Source: Osmia lignaria lignaria (lineage: Eukaryota; Arthropoda; Insecta; Hymenoptera; Megachilidae). From it: DNA of 64,000 bases. Below, in pieces: positions 1 through 10,100 of this stretch. The notes under the pieces were generated by a model that saw nothing but the letters and a program-made list of their open reading frames with translations, was not told the DNA's origin and searched no databases. Every line of letters starts with the position of its first letter. The first letter of the stretch is position 1. A program made the translations under genes and the position numbers. The DNA is taken from NCBI RefSeq assembly GCF_051020975.1, contig NW_027478169.1, forward strand, positions 4,216,001-4,280,000, read 5' to 3'.

Positions 1-5
1 AGAAG

Positions 6-190
6 AAATATCTCGAAATATGTCCGTCAGGCCCCTTCCCTTGAGATAAATCTGCAAATATCTCGGAAACGAAGCGAGCTATGGCAAAATCTTAAGAGAC
101 GTTTTTTGTAGAGAATTATGTTTCCTACAATTTATGCTCTATGATATTTTTTGATCAGAAGCGTAGTTTTCGAGATATATCGAGATATTT
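6..190. repeat. 11-nt inverted repeat within the monomer (arms 6-16 and 180-190)
   Basis: AAATATCTCGA at 6-16 is the exact reverse complement of TCGAGATATTT at 180-190. A near-copy of the left arm, AAATATCTCGG, lies at 56-66, and TCGAGATATAT at 170-180 abuts the right arm. Every monomer therefore carries several GAGATAT-type words in both orientations. Whether they pair in RNA or bind a protein cannot be told from sequence. Confidence 0.7.
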
Positions 191-264
191 AAAAGTTCCG
201 AAGCCGCACCAACATAATAGGGATACAGAAACACCGTGGCCCCTTTCTTTGAGATAACTCTGCA
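30..264 (+). repeat. Internal degenerate duplication within the monomer
   Basis: Bases 30-56 and 238-264 align without gaps over 27 nt with three mismatches (at 38, 40 and 50 against 246, 248 and 258). Each copy is followed by an exact GCGAGCT heptamer, at 74-80 and 270-276, with about 12 nt of length difference between. This suggests the 322-bp unit grew from a shorter ancestral unit by duplication. The pattern recurs in every monomer; it is described once here. Confidence 0.75.
102..152 (+). other. Paired T6 tracts in the monomer
   Basis: T6 runs lie at 102-107 and 147-152, about 45 bp apart, in the AT-rich part of the monomer. Family B monomers add a T5 run between them (CTACTTTTTATG, for example near 451-455). 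T-tracts can bend DNA, but the spacing is not cleanly phased with the helix, so bending is only a possibility. Confidence 0.45.
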
Positions 265-290
265 CTATTGCGAGCTGTAAATGCCACTTC

Positions 291-301
291 CAGCTTAGCT
301 G
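291..301. repeat. CAGCT-T-AGCTG dyad in each monomer
   Basis: CAGCT and AGCTG are reverse complements around a single central base. The dyad is kept in most monomers. The CAGCTCAGCTG form (for example near 45366, 46009 and 47938) changes only the centre and keeps the symmetry. CAGTTTAGCTG monomers (for example near 613 and 1902) break one arm. It could be a protein site, but it matches no box I can name with confidence; regulatory meaning is speculative. Confidence 0.6.
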
Positions 302-305
302 TGCA

Positions 306-327
306 GAAGAAGAACAACAAGAAGAAG
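306..327 (+). repeat. 22-nt mirror repeat of GAA/CAA triplets
   Basis: The tract is three GAA triplets, two CAA triplets, two GAA triplets and a final G. It reads the same forwards and backwards on one strand, so it is an exact mirror repeat. It lacks T and is purine-rich on the plus strand, with two C interruptions. It recurs in each monomer. Variants include one CAA changed to GAA (type i monomers, for example 26.9-27.1 kb) and CAA to TCA-type changes (for example near 5467). Mirror repeats can form triplex DNA, but short interrupted tracts do so weakly. Confidence 0.8.
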
Positions 328-1399
328 ACATATCTCGAAATATGTCCGTCAGGCCCCTTCCCTTGAGATATATCTGCAAATATCTCGGAAACGAAGCGAG
401 CTATGGCAAAATGTTAAGAGACCTTTTTTGTAGAGAATTATGTTTCCTACTTTTTATGTTCTATGATATTTTTTGATCAGACGCGTAGCTCTCGAGATAT
501 ATCAAGATATTTAAAAGTTCCGAAGCCGCACCAACATAATAGAGATACAGAAACACCGTGGCCCCTCTCTTTGAGATAACTCTGCACTATTGCGAGCTGG
601 AAATGCCACTTCCAGTTTAGCTGTGAAGAAGAAGAACAACAAGAAGAAGAAATATCTCGAAATATGTCCGTCAGGCCACTTCCCTTGAGATAAATCTGCA
701 AATATCTCGGAAACGAAGCGAGCTATGGCAAAATGTTAAGAGACCTTTTTTGTAGAGAATTATGTTTCCTACTTTTTATGTTCTATGATATTTTTTGATC
801 AGATGCGTAGTTCTCGAGATATATCAAGATATTTAAAAGTTCCGAAGCCGCACCAACATAATAGAGATACAGAAACACCGTGGCCCCTTTCTTTGAGATA
901 ACTCTGCACTATTGCGAGCTGTAAATGCCACTTCCAGCTTAGCTGTGCAGAAGAAGAACAACAAGAAGAAGAAATATCTCGAAATATGTCCGTCAGGCCC
1001 CTTCCCTTGAGATAAATCTGCAAATATCTCGGAAACGAAGCGAGCTATGGTAAAATGTTGAGAGACCTTTTTTGTAGAGAATTATGTTTCCTACAATTTA
1101 TGTTCTATGATATTTTTTGATCAGAAGCGTAGTTTTCGAGATATATCGAGATATTTAAAAGTTCCGAAGCCGCACCAACATAATAGAGATACAGAAACAC
1201 CGTGGCCCCTTTCTTCGAGATAACTCTGCACTAGTGCGAGCCGCAAATGCCACTTCCAGCTTAGCTGTGCAGAAGAAGAACAACAAGAAGAAGAAATATC
1301 TCGAAATATGTCCGTCAGGCCCCTTCCCTTGAGATAAATCTGCAAATATCTCGGAAACGAAGCGAGCTATGGCAAAATCTTAAGAGACGTTTTTTGTAG

Positions 1400-4300
1400 A
1401 GAATTATGTTTCCTACAATTTATGCTCTATGATATTTTTTGATCAGAAGCGTAGTTTTCGAGATATATCGAGATATTTAAAAGTTCCGAAGCCGCACCAA
1501 CATAATAGGGATACAGAAACACCGTGGCCCCTTTCTTTGAGATAACTCTGCACTATTGCGAGCTGTAAATGCCACTTCCAGCTTAGCTGTGCAGAAGAAG
1601 AACAACAAGAAGAAGACATATCTCGAAATATGTCCGTCAGGCCCCTTCCCTTGAGATATATCTGCAAATATCTCGGAAACGAAGCGAGCTATGGCAAAAT
1701 GTTAAGAGACCTTTTTTGTAGAGAATTATGTTTCCTACTTTTTATGTTCTATGATATTTTTTGATCAGACGCGTAGCTCTCGAGATATATCAAGATATTT
1801 AAAAGTTCCGAAGCCGCACCAACATAATAGAGATACAGAAACACCGTGGCCCCTCTCTTTGAGATAACTCTGCACTATTGCGAGCTGGAAATGCCACTTC
1901 CAGTTTAGCTGTGAAGAAGAAGAACAACAAGAAGAAGAAATATCTCGAAATATGTCCGTTAGGCCCCTTCCCTTGAGATAAATCTGCAAATATCTCGGAA
2001 ACGAAGCGAGCTATGGCAAAATGTTAAGAGACCTTTTTTGTAGAGAATTATGTTTCCTACAATTTATGTTCTATGATATTTTTTGATCAGAAGCGCAGTT
2101 TTCGAGATATATCGAGATATTTAACAGTTCCGAAGCCGCACCAACATAATAGAGATACAGAAACACCGTGGCCCCTTTCTTTGAGATAACTCTGCACTAT
2201 TGCGAGCTGCAAATGCCACTTCCAGCTTAGCTGTGCAGAGGAAGAACAACAAGAAGAAGAAATATCTCGAAATATGTCCGTCAGGCCAGTTCCTTTGAGC
2301 TGAATCTGCAAATATCTCGGAAACGAAGCGAGCTATGGCAAAATGTTAAGAGACCTTTTTTGTAGAGAATTAAGTTTCCTACTTTTTATCTTCTATGATA
2401 TTTTCTGATCAGATGCGTAGTTCTCGAGATATATCAAGATATTTAAAAGTTCCGAAGCCGCACCAACATAATAGAGATACAGAAACACCGTGGCCCCTTT
2501 CTTTGAGATAACTCTGCACTAGTGCGAGCCGCAAATGCCACTTCCAGCTTAGCTGTGCAGCAGAAGAACAACAAGAAGAAGAAATATCTCGAAATATGTC
2601 CGTCAGGCCACTTCCCTTGAGATACATCTGCAAATATCTCGGAAACGAAGCGAGCTATGGCAAAATGTTAAGAGACCTTTTTGGTAGAGAATTATGTTTC
2701 CTACTTTTTATGTTCTATGATATTTTTTGATCAGATGCGTAGTTCTCGAGATATATCAAGATATTTAAAAGTTCCGAAGCCGCACCAACATAATAGAGAT
2801 ACAGAAACACCGTGGCCCCTTTCTTTGAGATAACTCTGCACTATTGCGAGCTGTAAATGCCACTTCCAGCTTAGCTGTGCAGAAGAAGAACAACAAGAAG
2901 AAGAAATATCTCGAAATATGTCCGTCAGGCCCCTTCCCTTGAGATAAATCTGCAAATATCTCGGAAACGAAGCGAGCTATGGTAAAATGTTGAGAGACCT
3001 TTTTTGTAGAGAATTATGTTTCCTACAATTTATGTTCTATGATATTTTTTGATCAGAAGCGTAGTTTTCGAGATATATCGAGATATTTAAAAGTTCCGAA
3101 GCCGCACCAACATAATAGAGATACAGAAACACCGTGGCCCCTTTCTTCGAGATAACTCTGCACTAGTGCGAGCCGCAAATGCCACTTCCAGCTTAGCTGT
3201 GCAGAGGAAGAACAACAAGAAGAAGAAATATCTCGAAATATGTCCGTCAGGCCAGTTCCTTTGAGCTGAATCTGCAAATATCTCGGAAACGAAGCGAGCT
3301 ATGGCAAAATGTTAAGAGACGTTTTTTGTAGAGAATTATGTTTCCTACAATTTATGCTCTATGATATTTTTTGATCAGAAGCGTAGTTTTCGAGATATAT
3401 CGAGATATTTAAAAGTTCCGAAGCCGCACCAACATAATAGGGATACAGAAACACCGTGGCCCCTTTCTTTGAGATAACTCTGCACTATTGCGAGCTGTAA
3501 ATGCCACTTCCAGCTTAGCTGTGCAGAAGAAGAACAACAAGAAGAAGACATATCTCGAAATATGTCCGTCAGGCCCCTTCCCTTGAGATATATCTGCAAA
3601 TATCTCGGAAACGAAGCGAGCTATGGCAAAATGTTAAGAGACCTTTTTTGTAGAGAATTATGTTTCCTACTTTTTATGTTCTATGATATTTTTTGATCAG
3701 ACGCGTAGCTCTCGAGATATATCAAGATATTTAAAAGTTCCGAAGCCGCACCAACATAATAGAGATACAGAAACACCGTGGCCCCTCTCTTTGAGATAAC
3801 TCTGCACTATTGCGAGCTGGAAATGCCACTTCCAGTTTAGCTGTGAAGAAGAAGAACAACAAGAAGAAGAAATATCTCGAAATATGTCCGTTAGGCCCCT
3901 TCCCTTGAGATAAATCTGCAAATATCTCGGAAACAAAGCGAGCTATGGCAAAATGTTAAGAGACCTTTTTTGTAGAGAATTATGTTTCCTACAATTTATG
4001 TTCTATGATATTTTTTGATCAGAAGCGTAGTTTTCGAGATATATCGAGATATTTAACAGTTCCGAAGCCGCACCAACATAATAGAGATACAGAAACACCG
4101 TGGCCCCTTTCTTTGAGATAACTCTGCACTATTGCGAGCTGCAAATGCCACTTCCAGCTTAGCTGTGCAGAGGAAGAACAACAAGAAGAAGAAATATCTC
4201 GAAATATGTCCGTCAGGCCAGTTCCTTTGAGCTGAATCTGCAAATATCTCGGAAACGAAGCGAGCTATGGCAAAATGTTAAGAGACCTTTTTTGTAGAGA

Positions 4301-7195
4301 ATTAAGTTTCCTACTTTTTATCTTCTATGATATTTTCTGATCAGATGCGTAGTTCTCGAGATATATCAAGATATTTAAAAGTTCCGAAGACGCACCAACA
4401 TAATAGAGATACAGAAACACCGTGGCCCCTTTCTTTGAGATAACTCTGCACTAGTGCGAGCCGCAAATGCCACTTCCAGCTTAGCTGTGCAGCAGAAGAA
4501 CAACAAGAAGAAGAAATATCTCGAAATATGTCCGTCAGGCCACTTCCCTTGAGATAAATCTGCAAATATCTCGGAAACCAAGCGAGCTATGGCAAAATGT
4601 TAAGAGACCTTTTTTGTAGAGAATTATGTTTCCTACTTTTTATGTTCTATGATATTTTTTGATCAGACGCGTAGCTCTCAAGATATATCAAGATATTTGC
4701 AAGTTCCGAAGCCGCACCAACATAATAGAGATACAGAAACACCGTGGCCCCTCTCTTTGAGATAACTCTGCACTGTTGCGAGCTGGAAATGCCACTTCCA
4801 GTTTAGCTGTGCAGAAGAAGAACAACAAGAAGAAGAAATATCTCGAAATATGTCCGTTAGGCCCCTTCCCTTGAGATAAATCTGCAAATATCTCGGAAAC
4901 GAAGCGAGCTATGGCAAAATGTTAAGAGACCTTTTTTGTAGAGAATTATGTTTCCTACAATTTATGTTCTATGATATTTTTTGATCAGAAGCGTAGTTTT
5001 CGAGATATATCGAGATATTTAAAAGTTCCGAAGCCGCACCAACATAATAGAGATACAGAAACACCGTGGCCCCTTTCTTTGAGATAACTCTGCACTAGTG
5101 CGAGCCGCAAATGCCACTTCCAGCTTAGCTGTGCAGAAGAAGAACAACAAGAAGAAGAAATATCTCGAATTATGTCCGTCAGGCCCCTTCCCTTGAGATA
5201 AATCTGCAAATATCTCGGAAACGAAGCGAGCTATGGCAAAATGTTGAGAGACCTTTTTTGTAGAGAATTAAGTTTCCTCCGTTTTATGTTCTATGATATT
5301 TTTTGATCAGATGCGTAGTTCTCGAGATATATCAAGATATTTAAAAGTTCCGAAGCCGCACCAACATAATAGAGATACAGAAACACCGTGGCCCCTTTCT
5401 TTGAGATAACTCTGCACTATTGCGAGCTGCAAATGCCACTTCCAGCTTAGCTGTGCAGAAGAAGAACATCAAGAAGAAGAAATATCTCGAAATATGTCCG
5501 TCAGGCCCCTTCCCTTGAGATAAATCTGCAAATATCTCGGAAACGAAGAGAGCTATGGCAAAATGTTAAGAGACCTTTTTTGTAGAGAATTAAGTTTCCT
5601 ACTTTTTATGTTCTATGATATTTTTTGATCAGAAGCGTAGTTCTCGAGATATATCAAGATATTTAAAAGTTCCGAAGCCGCACCAACATAATAGAGATAC
5701 AGAAACACCGTGGCCCCTTTCTTTGAGATAACTCTGCACTATTGCGAGCCGCAAATGCCACTTCCAGCTTAGCTGTGCAGAAGAAGAACAACAAGAAGAT
5801 GAAATATCTCGAAATATGTCCGTCAGGCCCCTTCCCTTGAGATAAATCTGCAAATATCTCGGAAACGAAGCGAGCTATGGCAAAATGTTGAGAGACCTTT
5901 TTTGTAGAGAATTAAGTTTCCTACGTTTTATGTTCTATGATATTTTTTGATCAGATGCGTAGTTCTCGAGATATATCAAGATATTTAAAAGTTCCGAAGC
6001 CGCACCAACATAATAGAGATACAGAAACACCGTGGCCCCTTTCTTTGAGATAACTCTGCACTATTGCGAGCTGCAAATGCCACTTCCAGCTTAGCTGTGC
6101 AGAGGAAGAACAACAAGAAGAAGAAATATCTCGAAATATGTCCGTCAGGCCAGTTCCTTTGAGCTGAATCTGCAAATATCTCGGAAACGAAGCGAGCTAT
6201 GGCAAAATGTTAAGAGACGTTTTTTGTAGAGAATTATGTTTCCTACAATTTATGCTCTATGATATTTTTTGATCAGAAGCGTAGTTTTCGAGATATATCG
6301 AGATATTTAAAAGTTCCGAAGCCGCACCAACATAATAGGGATACAGAAACACCGTGGCCCCTTTCTTTGAGAAAACTCTGCACTATTGCGAGCTGTAAAT
6401 GCCACTTCTAGCTTAGCTGTGCAGAAGAAGAACAACAAGAAGAAGACATATCTCGAAATATGTCCGTCAGGCCCCTTCCCTTGAGATATATCTGCAAATA
6501 TCTCGGAAACGAAGCGAGCTATGGCAAAATGTTAAGAGACCTTTTTTGTAGAGAATTATGTTTCCTACTTTTTATGTTGTATGATATTTTTTGATCAGAC
6601 GCGTAGCTCTCGAGATATATCAAGATATTTAAAAGTTCCGAAGCCGCACCAACATAATAGAGATACAGAAACACCGTGGCCCCTCTCTTTGAGATAACTC
6701 TGCACTATTGCGAGCTGGAAATGCCACTTCCAGTTTAGCTGTGAAGAAGAAGAACAACAAGAAGAAGAAATATCTCGAAATATGTCCGTTAGGCCCCTTC
6801 CCTTGAGATAAATCTGCAAATATCTCGGAAACGAAGCGAGCTATGGCAAAATGTTAAGAGACCTTTTTTGTAGAGAATTATGTTTCCTACAATTTATGTT
6901 CTATGATATTTTTTGATCAGAAGCGTAGTTTTCGAGATATATCGAGATATTTAACAGTTCCGAAGCCGCACCAACATAATAGAGATACAGAAACACCGTG
7001 GCCCCTTTCTTCGAGATAACTCTGCACTAGTGCGAGCCGCAAATGCCACTTCCAGCTTAGCTGTGCAGAGGAAGAACAACAAGAAGAAGAAATATCTCGA
7101 AATATGTCCGTCAGGCCAGTTCCTTTGAGCTGAATCTGCAAATATCTCGGAAACGAAGCGAGCTATGGCAAAATGTTAAGAGACGTTTTTTGTAC
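1400..7195 (+). repeat. 18-monomer HOR unit (5,796 bp), copy 1
   Basis: Sequence from about 1400 recurs 5,796 bp (18 x 322) downstream in the same order of monomer variants. Shared private markers include GAAACAAAGCG (3931 and 9727), AAGACGCACC (4387 and 10183), GGAAACCAAGCG (4571 and 10367), TCGAATTATG (5165 and 10961), a CTTCTAGCTTAG change (6407 and 12203) and TGTACAGAATT (about 7193 and 12989). Left of about 1400 the correspondence breaks: AAATCTTAAG at 1376 faces AAATGTTAAG at 7172. The unit itself contains older 4- and 6-monomer repeats, for example 799-1270 against 2731-3200. Confidence 0.88.
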
Positions 7196-10100
7196 AGAAT
7201 TATGTTTCCTACAATTTATGCTCTATGATATTTTTTGATCAGAAGCGTAGTTTTCGAGATATATCGAGATATTTAAAAGTTCCGAAGCCGCACCAACATA
7301 ATAGGGATACAGAAACACCGTGGCCCCTTTCTTTGAGATAACTCTGCACTATTGCGAGCTGTAAATGCCACTTCCAGCTTAGCTGTGCAGAAGAAGAACA
7401 ACAAGAAGAAGACATATCTCGAAATATGTCCGTCAGGCCCCTTCCCTTGAGATATATCTGCAAATATCTCGGAAACGAAGCGAGCTATGGCAAAATGTTA
7501 AGAGACCTTTTTTGTAGAGAATTATGTTTCCTACTTTTTATGTTCTATGATATTTTTTGATCAGACGCGTAGCTCTCGAGATATATCAAGATATTTAAAA
7601 GTTCCGAAGCCGCACCAACATAATAGAGATACAGAAACACCGTGGCCCCTCTCTTTGAGATAACTCTGCACTATTGCGAGCTGGAAATGCCACTTCCAGT
7701 TTAGCTGTGAAGAAGAAGAACAACAAGAAGAAGAAATATCTCGAAATATGTCCGTTAGGCCCCTTCCCTTGAGATAAATCTGCAAATATCTCGGAAACGA
7801 AGCGAGCTATGGCAAAATGTTAAGAGACCTTTTTTGTAGAGAATTATGTTTCCTACAATTTATGTTCTATGATATTTTTTGATCAGAAGCGCAGTTTTCG
7901 AGATATATCGAGATATTTAACAGTTCCGAAGCCGCACCAACATAATAGAGATACAGAAACACCGTGGCCCCTTTCTTTGAGATAACTCTGCACTATTGCG
8001 AGCTGCAAATGCCACTTCCAGCTTAGCTGTGCAGAGGAAGAACAACAAGAAGAAGAAATATCTCGAAATATGTCCGTCAGGCCAGTTCCTTTGAGCTGAA
8101 TCTGCAAATATCTCGGAAACGAAGCGAGCTATGGCAAAATGTTAAGAGACCTTTTTTGTAGAGAATTAAGTTTCCTACTTTTTATCTTCTATGATATTTT
8201 CTGATCAGATGCGTAGTTCTCGAGATATATCAAGATATTTAAAAGTTCCGAAGCCGCACCAACATAATAGAGATACAGAAACACCGTGGCCCCTTTCTTT
8301 GAGATAACTCTGCACTAGTGCGAGCCGCAAATGCCACTTCCAGCTTAGCTGTGCAGCAGAAGAACAACAAGAAGAAGAAATATCTCGAAATATGTCCGTC
8401 AGGCCACTTCCCTTGAGATAAATCTGCAAATATCTCGGAAACGAAGCGAGCTATGGCAAAATGTTAAGAGACCTTTTTGGTAGAGAATTATGTTTCCTAC
8501 TTTTTATGTTCTATGATATTTTTTGATCAGATGCGTAGTTCTCGAGATATATCAAGATATTTAAAAGTTCCGAAGCCGCACCAACATAATAGAGATACAG
8601 AAACACCGTGGCCCCTTTCTTTGAGATAACTCTGCACTATTGCGAGCTGTAAATGCCACTTCCAGCTTAGCTGTGCAGAAGAAGAACAACAAGAAGAAGA
8701 AATATCTCGAAATATGTCCGTCAGGCCCCTTCCCTTGAGATAAATCTGCAAATATCTCGGAAACGAAGCGAGCTATGGTAAAATGTTGAGAGACCTTTTT
8801 TGTAGAGAATTATGTTTCCTACAATTTATGTTCTATGATATTTTTTGATCAGAAGCGTAGTTTTCGAGATATATCGAGATATTTAAAAGTTCCGAAGCCG
8901 CACCAACATAATAGAGATACAGAAACACCGTGGCCCCTTTCTTCGAGATAACTCTGCACTAGTGCGAGCCGCAAATGCCACTTCCAGCTTAGCTGTGCAG
9001 AGGAAGATCAACAAGAAGAAGAAATATCTCGAAATATGTCCGTCAGGCCAGTTCCTTTGAGCTGAATCTGCAAATATCTCGGAAACGAAGCGAGCTATGG
9101 CAAAATGTTAAGAGACGTTTTTTGTAGAGAATTATGTTTCCTACAATTTATGCTCTATGATATTTTTTGATCAGAAGCGTAGTTTTCGAGATATATCGAG
9201 ATATTTAAAAGTTCCGAAGCCGCACCAACATAATAGGGATACAGAAACACCGTGGCCCCTTTCTTTGAGATAACTCTGCACTATTGCGAGCTGTAAATGC
9301 CACTTCCAGCTTAGCTGTGCAGAAGAAGAACAACAAGAAGAAGACATATCTCGAAATATGTCCGTCAGGCCCCTTCCCTTGAGATATATCTGCAAATATC
9401 TCGGAAACGAAGCGAGCTATGGCAAAATGTTAAGAGACCTTTTTTGTAGAGAATTATGTTTCCTACTTTTTATGTTCTATGATATTTTTTGATCAGACGC
9501 GTAGCTCTCGAGATATATCAAGATATTTAAAAGTTCCGAAGCCGCACCAACATAATAGAGATACAGAAACACCGTGGCCCCTCTCTTTGAGATAACTCTG
9601 CACTATTGCGAGCTGGAAATGCCACTTCCAGTTTAGCTGTGAAGAAGAAGAACAACAAGAAGAAGAAATATCTCGAAATATGTCCGTTAGGCCCCTTCCC
9701 TTGAGATAAATCTGCAAATATCTCGGAAACAAAGCGAGCTATGGCAAAATGTTAAGAGACCTTTTTTGTAGAGAATTATGTTTCCTACAATTTATGTTCT
9801 ATGATATTTTTTGATCAGAAGCGTAGTTTTCGAGATATATCGAGATATTTAACAGTTCCGAAGCCGCACCAACATAATAGAGATACAGAAACACCGTGGC
9901 CCCTTTCTTTGAGATAACTCTGCACTATTGCGAGCTGCAAATGCCACTTCCAGCTTAGCTGTGCAGAGGAAGAACAACAAGAAGAAGAAATATCTCGAAA
10001 TATGTCCGTCAGGCCAGTTCCTTTGAGCTGAATCTGCAAATATCTCGGAAACGAAGCGAGCTATGGCAAAATGTTAAGAGACCTTTTTTGTAGAGAATTA

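Larger units (their letters stand above)
1..322 (+). repeat. Reference 322-bp satellite monomer
   Basis: This first full period serves as the reference; the phase is arbitrary. Hand count gives 127 G+C of 322 (39.4%). Landmarks in order: AAATATCTCGA at 6-16, GTCCGTCAGGCC around 22-33, a second AAATATCTCGG at 56-66, GCGAGCT at 74-80, a T6 run at 102-107, a second T6 run at 147-152, TCGAGATATTT at 180-190, the GGCCCC core at 238-243, GCGAGCT again at 270-276, a CAGCTTAGCTG dyad at 291-301, and a GAA/CAA mirror repeat that starts at 306 and crosses the arbitrary period boundary. The next period begins at 323. Confidence 0.95.
1..1400 (+). repeat. 4-monomer (1,288 bp) HOR unit at the left edge
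   Basis: Bases 1 to about 668 recur at 1289 to about 1956, an offset of exactly four monomers. They share rare variants: AAAATCTTAAGAG instead of AAAATGTTAAGAG (near 88 and 1376), the ATAATAGGGATAC form (near 216 and 1504), and GAAGACATATC instead of GAAGAAATATC (near 324 and 1612). The copies part near 660 and 1950, where one reads GTCAGGCCAC and the other GTTAGGCCCC. The unit continues left of the window. Confidence 0.8.

Noticed and set aside
155..379. A 74-residue protein-coding gene on the minus strand, repeated about 160 times
   Set aside because: It starts with TTG, has no recognisable domain, is broken by stops in whole monomer lineages, and is explained by homogenised satellite sequence that happens to be open in one frame.
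4375..4581. Shifted-frame minus-strand open frames (also 10171-10377 and 61623-61811)
   Set aside because: They overlap the usual open frame and arise from single variants that create a TTG or remove a stop; no support for coding.
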